Shown: positions 28,329 through 40,158 of the stretch, piece after piece
How positions within the stretch are numbered: position 1 is the first letter of the stretch
Layout of the letters: each line of letters opens with the position of its first letter
NCBI GenBank assembly: GCA_013399695.1
Contig: VXAU01004947.1
Span: 1,236,538 to 1,300,537 of the forward strand
DNA length: 64,000 nucleotides
Origin: Formicarius rufipectus
Lineage: Eukaryota > Chordata > Aves > Passeriformes > Formicariidae
Reading direction: 5' to 3'
The notes under the pieces: generated by a model
Told to the model about the DNA's origin: nothing
Databases searched by the model: none
Seen by the model: the letters and a program-made list of their open reading frames with translations, nothing else
Translations under genes and position numbers: made by a program

Positions 28329-29475
28329 AACAGAACCATAGAACCATGCAGATTAGAAGCAAACTCTGGAGCTCTATCTAATCCAGTTCTTGTTCAGTTG
28401 CTTGGGGCTTGTCCAGCCTAGTTCATGAAAATCTCCCGGGAAACCTATTCCAGTGTTTAATCACTCTAGTGGTAAAAGTTTTCTCCTTCCATGCAATCAG
28501 AATTTCTGATCCAACTGAACTCCAACTGGCATCTCTTGTATTTTATTTTATGCTTCTGTGAAGAGACTCCCTCTGTCCCTTTCCTGAGGCAGTTACAGGC
28601 AACAGTAAGGTCTCTCCAAGACTTCTGTTCCAAAGACTGAAGAAACCCAGCTCATGCAGCCTCTTCTCGTGCATCCTTCTGCCCATCTTGATAGCCCTTC
28701 ACTGGGCTCACTGCAGCATGCCCAGGTCTTTGTCATATAGAGTGGCCTAAAAGTAGCCGCAGTACTCCAGAGGCAGTCTCACATGGGCCAAGTAGAGGCA
28801 AAGAAATACCTGCAGAAACAGTATTAACCCTTGTTAATACAGTTCAGTTGGCCCTCTTTGCTACAAGGGCACACTGCCAACTTACATTCACCATACAGTC
28901 CATCAGGATGATCCGGTTCTTTTCTGCTAAGCTGTTTTCCAGATGCTTGAGCCCCAGGCTTCATTGCTGCATGGAGATATTCCCTCACAGATGCAGGATT
29001 TTATATTTGCCTCATTAGTTTCCCATCAGCCCATTTCTTCATCTTGTCCAGGTCCCTCTGAACAGCAGCCTGTGTTCCTGCATATGGACTGTTCCCACAG
29101 TGTGGTGTCACCTGTGAAGAGGCTCAGTGTTCTCAGTCACTAGTAAAACTGAACAGTATCAGCCTTGCTGAGATCAGGGCGTACAACTTTTGTTCTTCCA
29201 TTGCCTCTGGAGCTGGTCAGTTCATCACGGAAATCAGTGGAATTGGTCAGGCATGGTTTGCTCTTTCTAGATCTCAGTCACCTTCTTGTCTTTCATGTGA
29301 TCAGCAGTGACTTCCCAGAGGATTTGCTCTGTAATCTGCCCAGGGTCTGGGGTGAGGCTGACTGACCTGAGTCATCCTACCTGCCCTTTTTGAAGATGGG
29401 TGTGATGCTGACCTTTTCTCAGTCATCAGGAACATCCCCTGACTGCAGAGACCTTTTGAAGATGATGGCTGTCTC
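28329..29475 (-). mobile_element. CR1 LINE remnant, 3' part (minus)
   Basis: The plus strand starts with the inverted CR1 3' end (CAGAACCATAGAACCATGCAG) near 28330. It runs through characteristic CR1 segments: CTATTCCAGTGTTTAATCAC near 28446, the AAACCCAGCTCATGCAGCC and CACTGGGCTCACTGCAGCATG segments near 28645-28725, CTTGTCCAGGTCCCTCTGAA near 29043, and CCCTTTTTGAAGATGGGTGTG near 29384. The last of these is reverse-transcriptase sequence read backwards. It is a long, old, inactive copy. Confidence 0.75.
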
Positions 29476-30321
29476 AGTTTAAAAGAAACCAAGATGTCTG
29501 CCAAGGAAAGTGAAGAATCCTTCTGGACTAGGAATGGGGGTCTCTCCTCATAAACCACCACAACCTTTGAAATTCAGAGATTCTAGTCAGAAAATATAGA
29601 GAAAAAGATAACAGTTCTTTGCTACAAATACATATATGTATAGCCAAAAAATCCCAGAACAAACAGCAACAACATAGCCAAAACTTTCAAACAAACCAAG
29701 TCCTCTCTCTGCCCCTTCAGTGCAGTTCTACTCACAGAGATCAGGAGGCTGTGCTGTGCCTTGGGAGGCAGCAGCTGTGGTTATCCACAGGGGGCAGGGA
29801 GAGGTTCTGATCCCAAAGCTCACCTGGGACTGGTGACCACAGAGATGGGCTGAAACCTTTCCTGTGGGCAGTGCAAGGACCCTCTCACCATCTTTTGTCC
29901 AAAAGAACTGGGGATTAGCCCCTCCTCTCTTGATGGTGCTGGCCCCTCAACAAACCTGTAGCAAATTCAGGCAGTGGTGATTCTTCCCTCAGAAAAATGG
30001 CACAGGGTGTACATAGTCAAGGGGCAAGCCAGGATATCCCTCCTAGTGTTTCCACCAGCCCAGCAATCGGTGGCTGGCACCCAATCAGATGGAGGACAAG
30101 AGTGTAGTGAGCACAAGAAAACCTCTCTCCCCCCACCTCCCCCAATCCTCTCTCCAGCCATCACATTGGAACGCAATGCTATTAGTTATCCCTTTGTTTA
30201 GGCTTTAGACAGCTGGCTCTCCGAGCAGGCAGTTGAGGGCTGGGCTTCAAGAAGTCATCTTGTTCTGGTTTCCAACGCCATACTGCTGTTGGTAAGGGTA
30301 AAAAAAAAAAAAGGTTCCATC
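29476..30321. mobile_element. insertion splitting the CR1 copy, probably an old LTR
   Basis: CR1 sequence stops after the GAAGATGATGG segment near 29470 and resumes near 30322 with a similar phrase. The intervening roughly 850 bases therefore look inserted. The left part (GTTTAAAAGAAACCAAGATG ... TCTAGTCAGAAAATATAGAG) resembles, from memory, avian ERVL-type LTR text in reverse orientation. No exact target duplication could be fixed and no protein-coding part is present. Confidence 0.35.
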
Positions 30322-30700
30322 AAAGATTTTGAAAGTATAGCAATGGTTCTTTTAGCAATGATATCAAGCAGCTCCCTCAGCATCCTCAGGTGTAGCTGAT
30401 CTGCTCCTATGGATTGCATGTGTTCCGTTTGTTTAAGCTGTCCCTGACTCTGCCTTCTTCTCCTGCAGAAACCATGTGATTCCCACAAGACTCTGCTGGT
30501 AGCCTTCAGGGTCTTCAAAACCTGAGGACTCAGCTGCCAAGTGAAAACTGAGAGGAAATAAAGAAATGGAGTACCTCTGCCTTTTCTGTGCCTGTTGTCA
30601 CTCAGTCCCTTTCTCCATTGAGCAACATACCCACATGCCCATTAATCTTCTGCCCATGGGACATATTTCTCTTCAGTAAATACAAAGACAGAGTAGGCTG
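30322..30700 (-). mobile_element. CR1 LINE remnant, 5' continuation (minus)
   Basis: This continues the CR1 copy from 28329-29475 after the insertion. AGCAATGATATCAAGCAGC, CTCCCTCAGCATCCTCAGG and the following segments near 30360-30450 are the usual upstream CR1 text read backwards. It fades out by about 30700. Confidence 0.6.
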
Positions 30701-33700
30701 ACTAGGTTAGCCCTCATTAGTTTTCAAAAGCTTAGAAAACAATTACTTCAATCATATTTCATCTCCAAATAAATCTTTGGTTTGTGATTGACTTTTACCA
30801 TTACCAACCTGCACTGGGCTGGTGGCATGTTTGCAGTGGTTGATAGCTGCCTTCAGCAGCCTGGCAGGCCAGTGCCACCACATTGCACAAGTAGCAAGGG
30901 CTTTGATCAAGCATCAACGTCAGAGTTTCTAAGCTTTTATTCTTTGTTGTGTTCTGACTTGTATAATGGTTTTAATTACTTGAAGAGTGATTCATGGCAG
31001 GGGAACACAGCCTCATCATCAGTGCAGTCTCAAAGCAATTACTGAGCCTGTGATGATGTGGATCACCAGAAGTCTTCCAGCTCTTTGGATGTTCCTGCTG
31101 GTGTGCAGGGGGACATGTGCTTGGCTTACTTGTCACATACAGCAGTTTTGTAGGGTTAGACTTCTGACATGAAACGATATTAAGTTGAATAAAGATGTCA
31201 GAGATTACACTTATCTTCTGAACTAGCACTAAAGGAAGGTGGTACAGAAGATGTCTGTGAAGTATTTAGAAGCACTTAGGGGAAAAGAAATATTTCTACT
31301 GCTGTTCTGCAATGTTTTTCTTTTGGGCACACAGTTATACTCACAGGAATAAAGGCAGATGTTACCTTTATTGGTTCCTTCAGTGTTCAATCCCTGTTGA
31401 ATGTTGGGCTGTGCTTTTGGATGCCTGATTTAGCCCATGTTTTAGACAACAAGGTTATGGTATAAATCAAAATGTGATTTAACCTGAGCAGAGCAAACAA
31501 GGCAGTTTCAATCCTCAAACTCATAAAGAGAATTCCCTAAATAATATTTGTGGAGTGCAGTGGGGGTGGCTTGATAATAGTGAGTGGAATATGAAGTAGT
31601 ACTTATGCGATTGTAAAAATAAATTGGTGGAAAAGAAGAAATAGTTTATCTCATTAACTGCTCTGCCAGTGGAGCCTTTCCTATAATATCCATTGTAATA
31701 ACTATTCCAGGAGCTGCTTGCCTGCCAAAAGAGTGGTGTTTCCATGGAGCACACAACATGCTGAGGGTCTGCCTGGCTTCCAGCAAGGGTGAAGAACGGA
31801 TTCCAGGTGACTTTAATGCCTTTTCAACCCAGGTCTAAAGCCTACAGTTAGCCCTAGACAACGGTTAGTTAAGACCTTCCTGTGCTTAAAGGCCCTGATT
31901 CTCTATAGCAGACAGTGCCAGATTACCAAGGCAAAAATTACTTTATAGATCTTTAGGCTGCTGTAAAGCTATTATAAATTAGTCTTGGCTACTTGTGAGC
32001 CTGAAGAGTACATCTGGCAGCAAGAGAGGAACATGGTATTGATACTACACCCTCCAGCTGAAGAAGGGAAGGTTGCATGCAGCCACTATTCCTGCTTTGA
32101 ATTACCCAGTATTTCCTCTGATGGAGAATCATCAGAAGAGCAAGATTGCTGGGTCTCTGGCTCTTTTGCACCACTTAAGTGGCAAAAATCAGCTGAGGCA
32201 CACCTGAGAATTGAAGCTGCACAGCTCATTTTATTTAACATGCTAATATATTTTCTTTCTGCTTCTGAGCTGTATGGCAAATGGTAAAACTTTTAATTGG
32301 TTTTAATTGAACTATATGTTAAATTACAACTAAACACTCATCATATACTAATTATCCAGAGCTTTCTGAAGGCACTTATTGACATCAAACCATTACTTTG
32401 TGCATCTCTCATAAAATGGTTAATCTTCAATAAGTTTATTTCTTGCAATCATTCTGTAACTATTTAACTATACTTAGATTTGGTAGCATAAATAATAAAA
32501 TACCAAATTATTATTTAAAAGAATATTTTAAAAATCTAAGCTGTATAAGTTAATTCTACAGAAATATATCTTCAATAATCGACTGATATTTTAAAAAATG
32601 CAATTGTAATGTTATTAAATCTAAATTAAAAGCTTATATGAAAAACAATTTAAAAATAGGTATTGAATTCACACTCTTCAGTGTTTGCTCCTATTACAAT
32701 GCAGACTTAAGAATTTAATAATTTTTTCCAGGTGGACAAAAACAAAAAGGGTTTAAATTTGTAGCTAGTTTCAGATTTTAAAGTAAACATGCTATTTAAA
32801 TGGAAGGACATGGTTTGTCATGTTGTACCCATATGGGAACATTTAATTTTAAATGCATCATAAAATTAAGCAGATTAACATTTTTAAACAACTTTGTCCC
32901 ATTTGAAGAGAGACTTTATTTTTAATTCAGACACTGAACTCAACTTGGTTTTTCCAATATGCAAATTCTGGGTCTATGATAGGCACAGGGAAGCAAAAGC
33001 AGGGATGCAATTGGCAGGTTTTCATTTCATTTTCACAGGATGAATTAAAGTGAAAAAATTGGTAGAAACCACAGGGTACAAGGGCATAAAGTATAGTGAG
33101 TGTGCTCAGTCATGGGAGTGATGCTGAGTTCAATACAATTGGTTAAGCCTGAAGCAATGACTTGCTCTCCCTGGTTTTGCAGAAGAGTAAAAATCCCAGC
33201 TCCTAGTTATTAGTAAGCAAATTTTTGGTCAGTACTTCCAAACTGTGCTGTTATAAGGTTCTTTTGTTTCCATACCACAAGGAAATCTGTGTTTGGCATT
33301 TCTTGTATCTTACCCACAGGGCAAAAGCAAATTTAGACATAGAAGCAGAGAGACTCCTGCAGAGAAAGCAGCAGGAGACAGAGGCAGAGGATGAATTCCT
33401 CTTGGTGTTGCATAGAGATGTGTAATATATGATCTGTAATTGCAGGCTGTGGCTTTTGAGCTCAGAAGTTCAATAGTCGATAGTTTCACATACTGATATC
33501 TATTGGGATAACATAATAACTGCATGACAGTCATAATTTTACTGACTTTCAGTCACTGCTAAGTATTTTTCAGGCTTTCTGGGAAATTTTGCCATTGTTA
33601 CTATGTATTTAATAAACACAGAAGTCTATCAAGTGTCCATTGTTCTCAAAGGAATGCCTTAATTAACTTATTGGAAGAAAACCAGGCAAATTGGAGCAGG

Positions 33701-36660
33701 GTATCCTTAGTGTTTCCAACAGTTTGGGGTGAGTTTTCTGAAACATAAATTTTCATCTTAGATGCAGGATTGGGTCATTAACTCCTGATGAAAATAGTGA
33801 AGTGACTGGAACATGGTTTTCTTTCTCTAGAAGGTTTGTAATAACCAGATTGAATCATCAACTGTATGACTTGTCTGTCTCACTAGATGCCTGAGGAAAG
33901 GGGTGGTCTTGCAGCAATCAAAGGGAGTTGTTGTAGACAAACACAGTGTGTCATTTGATCTTTCATATCCATCATATAACAGCATATCTTCTGCACATCT
34001 GCATGGTACCCTATGTGTAAAGGTCTGTAAATGTATGTGGCTTACATGTCAGTCATCACGGGGAGTTATTTTTTGCTTTAGTTTCAGAAGAAACGCTGAG
34101 CTACGGAAAGCATACGGGAAGCAGCAAGTAGAAATGCCTAGAGAGAGGAGGGACTCCGTGACATGTGGTCCTGTTAGGAAAGGGTGTAGACTGGCCAAGA
34201 GTGGCTGTCTGGCAAATGTACTGGCTATTTTCTGTGAAAGAAACCTCTTGGTAGTTTGAAATGCTGCCATACCCACAAGGGTTTATATGCAGAACTTCAC
34301 TGAAAAGACAGTCTGAAGGTCTGAATAAAAGTGCTCCTTCTTTGCTGGGGAAATACTTGGTTTCCATTCTGGTCCCACTGAAGTGTACTGTAGAAACTGC
34401 TGATTTGAGTTAAGTATTTATTAGCATAGAAAAGACTTGTGTAACATAGTCCATCATGCTTTTCATTGCCTGCTTGAGCTGTTAAAATGAATGAGCTTGA
34501 TACTTAAATCCTTCTTTTATCTAAATAGAGGAACACTTTCAGCTTTACAGAGGACTTGCTTTCTAAGAAAGGATTTGAAAAAAGTGTCTTTCAGTCTTCT
34601 TTCTGCCCTCAGAAGGCTGTTCCTGTTACTAAATACAGATGTCCCAAGTAAAATATCTGCCTGACTAGCAGCAGCTCATTAGGTTTGGACTTCCCTTCTC
34701 CCTTTCTGAGCCTTTAATATATGCTCCAGATAAAGACTTAAAACCCTACTATTATACTTCCCTAGAGGTCAAGAAAGAGTCTTGCCATCTGTAACATTCA
34801 TGAGATGAGATGAACGTTCAGTTCTTAATCCTCAGGCAGTGGAAACTCAAAGCCTAAAACACTGGACCAAGTTATCCTTATGGCAGTGCACTTGGGCAAC
34901 CTTTACAGAGTCTGCACAAGGACCTGCAAATGGAATTTACTTTCCCTCTTTTTTTTCAAATGTTCATAATCTCCAGTGACTATAAGAGAGCCTGGACAGC
35001 TAGCTTAGTCAGAGATGTCTCCTTTGTTTAACATTGGGTAAGCAAAGTCTAGCTGCAGCATATTCTTACTCTTCAAAATCTTAACCTGAATATGCTTCAT
35101 GGTATTTAGCTTTGTTCCCTTTGCCCTTCTGCCCACTTTCCTGAGTAGCGGTAGACATTTTAAACTCTATGAAAGCTTCCTCTGATTTTCTCTCTAATGT
35201 ATTAACTACAAAATATTAGCCATCAGCACACTTGGAGCAAGCATGGGTAGAGCCCTTCCCAAATCTTCATTCGTGAAGCTTAGCCATGATGATGATGATA
35301 TGTGTATAATAGTCTGGAGCCCAAATGCTACAGCCAGGAGAATGGTGGATGATTCTCATTCCTGAATGTTTTATGCCAGGAGTCCTACCAGAAATTTCAA
35401 GTATTTATTCTTAAGAACACAGTATTTCTTAAGTTCGCTGCTTTAAATCTTTTTGTAGTATCCATCTATATAATCTGTAACCCAAAATAATGATCAGAAC
35501 TGAAAAAATAGTGAAAGAGAGGAAGGTATATATACTTTATTATCACGATGATAGTGAAAGATTTTGATTTCAGTTAGATGGGTGAAGCAAATGTATGTTA
35601 CAAATAGGAAGCATAAAATTTTAAAGTGCTGCTTTATATAAAGAAATACATGTCATATATTTCTCAGGCTCACTCTCAGTTCAAATCTTGATTTCTTTTA
35701 AAATGGCTTTTTTATTTTGAATATCTTCTGAATTCCTTAAACCTTTCTCATACCCTATGATAAGAGCCCAGGGAAGTCAAAGGAGTGGATTTCCTTGTGT
35801 TGCAGATCAGGTGTTGAAGCTTTAACACCGTGTTTAGATGGAACTAGCAAAATGATTCTGTTTGCCCTTTCTGATTATCTTGCTGGCACAGACAACTAGT
35901 GAGCACGAGGTGTTTTTTCTCTTTCTTTGACATTCTGATTTGTGGAGTTTTGTTGTTTATAAGCTGTAATATGAGAGGACTGTGAGAGAACGGGTCACTC
36001 CCTTCATTCTCTCTTCAGCATTTTACCAAGGTGGATGGATCAGTAACAAAGGCTATCTAATGTCAGAACTTCTGAATTATTCAGGGATTTTGAAAGGCTA
36101 AACAGACATCCCCTTACTGGCTAAATTATTAATCTTGTTCATTTATGTCTTTAAAGAATGATGAAATTAAGAGAGAAGTATGAAAACAGTGACTTTTTTT
36201 GGTATTTTTTCCAACAGTAGGTTTGATTCTGCTTCCTGATAGCTCTTTCTAAGTGTTTATTAATACTTCATCCTCAGAATTTCCTGTGGTTTAAAATTCT
36301 TTTGCTGACATGAAAACAGTTGTGATTTGAAAAACAGAACAGGGTTGAAACTGGTAATACATAAAGCATTTGAACTTATTAATATGACTCAGAAACAGGA
36401 TAGAAGTTAAAGGTGCCATTTCCTATGTACAAATGGAAAACCTATGAAATTGACGGCTGGAAATCTCTTGTGATTGCATTGACAGACCATGAAAATAGCA
36501 GGATCCACTTATCGAGATGGGCTTGAAGGACCTAAAGATCCAGTATCAGTCCTGGCAGAGACTCTATGTGAAGTTAGTTTGTACAAAGAACTGCTACAGA
36601 TGTAGTGAAATAGCTAAATGTTTCTTCAGAAATTATTTATTTGGGAACCTTCAAAGGGCC
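30701..36660. other. gene-free stretch with a very AT-rich core
   Basis: No exon is supported. The part from about 32280 to 32900 is extremely AT-rich with many TTAAT and TTTAAA tracts and lacks recognisable repeats, so it could be a conserved non-coding block. That cannot be shown here. Confidence 0.4.
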
Positions 36661-36720
36661 AGGCAGCACAGAAGAAGGGATAGCAGCACAGAAGAAGGGA
36701 TAACAGCACAGAAGAAGGGA
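36661..36720 (+). repeat. minisatellite, three 20-bp units
   Basis: Three adjacent 20-base units share the core AGCACAGAAGAAGGGA, and only the first few bases of each unit differ. It sits about 60 bases before the LTR at 36778. Confidence 0.9.
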
Positions 36721-36777
36721 TATTCCCTTGCTTTTTAGTAAACTACTCCTAGAAATAAGAAACCTGCATGGAATTTG

Positions 36778-37882
36778 TGTGGCAAGGTTTTGGTAGCAGG
36801 AGGGCTACAGGAGTGGCTTCTGTAAAAAGCTTCCAGATGGTTCCCCCATGTCTGACAGAGCCAATGCCATCCAGCTCCAAGATGGGCCAACCACTGGTCA
36901 AGGCCAGGCCCATCAGCAATAGTGGTAGTGCCTTTAGGAAAACAGATTAAAGAAGGAGGAAAAAATCCTGTTCAACAATCAGCAGCTGGGAAAGAGGAGT
37001 GAGAATATGCAAGTGAAACAGCTCTGTAGACTCCAAGGCCAGTGAAAGAGTGGAGGAGGTGTTCCCATTGCTGGAGCCAAGATTCCTCTGCAGCCCATGG
37101 GGAAGACCATGGTGAGGCAGCTGTTCACCTGCAGCCCAAGGAGGTCCATGGTGGAGTGAAGATCCACCTGCAGCCTGTGGAGGACCCCACACCAGTGCAG
37201 GTGGATGCCTGAAGGAGGCTGTGACCTCGAGGAAAGGCTGCAGTGGAGCAGGCTCCTTTCAGGACCTGTGCAGACAGGAGCCCATGCTAGAGCAGTTTTG
37301 CTGGTAAAGTTGTGAACCCACAAGGGACCCCCACTGGAGCAGCCTGTTCTGTGAGGACTGCACCCCATGGAAGGGACCCATGCTGGGGTAGTTAGTGAAG
37401 AACTGTAGCCCATTGGAAGGACTTATGTTGGAGAAAATTGTGGAGGACTGTCTCCCGGGGGAAGGACCCCACACTGAGGCAGTGAAAGAGCATTAGGAGT
37501 CCCCTCTCTGAGGAGGAAAGGGAAGCAGAGATAACATGTGAACTGACCACAGTCTGACCCTCTGCACCACTATGGGGGAGGAGGTATTAAAAATCAGGGA
37601 TGAAATTGAGCCCAGTAAGAAGAAAGGGGTGGGGAGAAGGTGTTTTAAGACATATTGTTATTTCTTATTGCCCTACTCTGATTTGATTTGGAATAAATTA
37701 AACTAAGCTCCCCAGGTTGAGTCTGTTTTGCCCATGATGGTAACTGGTGAGTTATCTCGCCTTGCCCTTATCTCAACCTGTGAGCCTTTCATTATATTTT
37801 CTGTACCCTGTCCAGCTGAGGAGGGGGAATGATAGGGTGGCTTTGATGGGCACCTGGCAACCAACCAGGACCACCCACCACA
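36778..37882 (+). mobile_element. solo LTR of an avian endogenous retrovirus (about 1.1 kb)
   Basis: The left end begins TGTGGCAAGG and the right end stops at CCCACCACA, giving TG...CA termini. An AATAAA poly(A) signal lies in GGAATAAATTAAACTAA near 37690, followed by a U5-like stretch to 37882. The centre (about 37060-37480) is a run of degenerate units of roughly 40 bases, each with a GCAGCCCATGGGGAAG / GGACCCATGCTGGAGCAG type phrase. The flanks AATTTG and AAAATG agree at only four of six positions, so the target duplication is decayed or uncertain. No gag, pol or env is attached. The match to a known avian LTR is from memory. Confidence 0.75.
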
Positions 37883-38439
37883 AAAATGTATTACCTTGAA
37901 GATGAAAAGAATAGGCAGGTGGCAAGGATGCCACAAAGACATGATGTTTTCTTTGACCATTGGTAAGTATCCAACCCCTGGGAAATCAGAGTTCTCTGCC
38001 ACAGCCAGAGAAGGGATGGGCTGGAGATAGCTGAGGCCATGGGAAAATGAAAGCATCACAGTTCAGAGCTCCTTCTTTAGAAACTGCCTCTTCTGCACTT
38101 GGGTCATGGTGCCCTGTCACTTAACACTAATCTCTCTAGGCTTTGTTTTAGTGGGAAATGCCTGTTCTGCAGTTGTCATCTGCTTGGAACCCACATAGGC
38201 ATGCCCGGACTGAGTTGGTGAAGGAGAAGCATAAGCTCCTTTTGTTTTCCTCTCTCTGAGGGGTTGTGGAGAAGCTGGAGGATGGTGGCAGAGCTCCTTG
38301 GAAAATGGAGTTACAACACAGTGAAAAAAGTTAGACCACTTTGATGTTATTCTCATTTGGAAGTATAAAGAAATTACTAAAAATTGTCAAGGATGGAAAT
38401 TTTTCTCAGAAAAGAAATTATATGCATGAAAAACCATCT

Positions 38440-40158
38440 AGAAAGTCTGAGAGGTTCCTGTAGATAACCTCCTGTCACAGCTGGCAAGTGAGACAACTAG
38501 CGAAGGTGCCCTGCTGGATCTTTGTGAACACAGTTTGACTTGTATGTTATGTGATGTTTGGAGGCCTGTTGGTCACAGCAATTGCAAAGTGATAGTGTTT
38601 TTGATTCTTGGAGAAGTAAAAAGGGGGCCAATAGAACAGCTACTCTGGACTTCCAGAAGGCAGGCTTTGGCCTCTTAAAAAGCCTGGTTGCAGAGTCCCT
38701 TGGGAGGCATCACTGAAGGGCAAAGGAGTCCAGGAAGGCTGAATACTACAGAATCACAGAATCAGTTAGGTTGGAAAAGACTTCTGAGCTCATTGAGTCT
38801 GTTCTTCAAGAAGGAAATCTTACATGCTCAGGAGCCTTTCCCATGTATTGAAAGATGAGCCAGTGGAGATTACTGGCTTGGCTTAACAGAGAGTTTTGGC
38901 TAGAACTTTGTGAAATAAAAAGAGTTTATGAAGTTTGGAAGAAGAGACAGACAACTCAGACTACAAGGATGTTGTAAGGTTATGCAGGGAGAAAATCAGA
39001 AGGGCCAAAACTCAAATAGAACTTTGTCTACTGCCATAAAAGAAAATAAGAAATGTTTATATAACTACATCAGAAACAAAAAGAGGGCTAAGGAGATTCT
39101 TCATCCTTTATTGAATGTGAGGAGACACATAGGGACAAGTTATGAGGCAAACCTGAGGTACTTAATGCCCACTTTCCCTGAGGTTTTAAAAGTAGGACCA
39201 GTTAATCTCTGGAAGCCCAACCCTCTGAGCTGGAAGGCAGAGGCAGGGAGCAGAACGAAGTCCCCATAAACTAAGTGGAAATGATCAGTGACCTGCTGCA
39301 CCACTCAGACACACACGAGTCCATGGGGCTGGATGGGATCCACCCAGGGATACTGAGAGACCTGGTGGAAGAGCTCATCAGTCCATTTTCCATCATTTAC
39401 CAGCAGCCCTGGATAACTGGGGAGGTCCAAACTGATTGGAGCTTAGGAAACTTGACACCCATCTACAAGAAAGATTGGAAGGAGAGCGTGGGGAACTACA
39501 GGCCTGTCAGCCTGACCTCAGTGCTGGGAAGGTCATGGAGCAGATCATTTTGAGTGCCATCACATGGCACGTACAGGACAACCAGGGGATCAGGCCCAGC
39601 CAGCTCGGGTTTATGAAAGGCTTGACTGACCTCTATGACAAGGTGATCTGCTTAGCTGATGAGGGAAAGACTATGGGTTTTTTCTATCTGTACTTTAGTA
39701 AGCTCTTTTGCAGCACATACCATAGCATTCTCCTGGAGAAATTGCTTGCTTATGGTTTGGATGGGTGCACTGTTTGGTAGGAAAAATGGGTGGATGGCTG
39801 GGCCCACAGGGCGGTCATGAATGGATTTAAATCCAGCTGGTGACAGGTGGTGTACTTCAGGGATCAACACTGGGGCCAGACCTGTTTAATATATTTATCA
39901 ATAATTTGGACAAGGGGTTAAGGATGGAGATCATGAAAAGTTTCTTCACTGAAAGGGTTGTCAAACATTGGAACAGGCTGACCAGGGAAGTGGTGGAGTT
40001 GCTCTCCCTGGAGGTGTTTAAAAGATGTGTAGATGTGGCGCTTTGGGACATGGTTAACTGGAGGACTTGACGCTGATGAGTTAGCTGTTGGACTCAGTAA
40101 TCGTAAAGGTCTTTTCCAACTTAAATGGTTCTATGATTTTATGATTCTGTGATATATA
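38440..40158 (+). mobile_element. CR1 LINE fragment (longest RT segment in the window)
   Basis: The left part covers sequence upstream of and into the reverse transcriptase. Near 39300-39560 the plus frame reads D-G-I-H-P-G-I-L-R-D-L, then N-Y-R-P-V-S-L-T-S-V, typical of CR1 ORF2. After a frameshift, Q-L-G-F-M-K-G and later the G-S-T-L-G-P-D-L-F-N-I segment follow (to about 39900). Near 39930 it skips from the I-N-N-L-D segment straight to 3'-terminal CR1 sequence, so the catalytic D-D and the following region are deleted. The 3' end is TTCTATGATTTTATGATTCTGTGAT at about 40130-40152. It is inactive. Confidence 0.88.
38748..38810 (-). mobile_element. short CR1 3' end nested inside another CR1
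   Basis: ACAGAATCACAGAATCAGTT and AGGTTGGAAAAGACTTCTGA form an inverted CR1 3' terminus of about 60 bases. It lies inside the plus-strand CR1 ORF2 sequence, which continues on both sides. It is therefore a younger, strongly 5'-truncated insertion. Confidence 0.7.
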
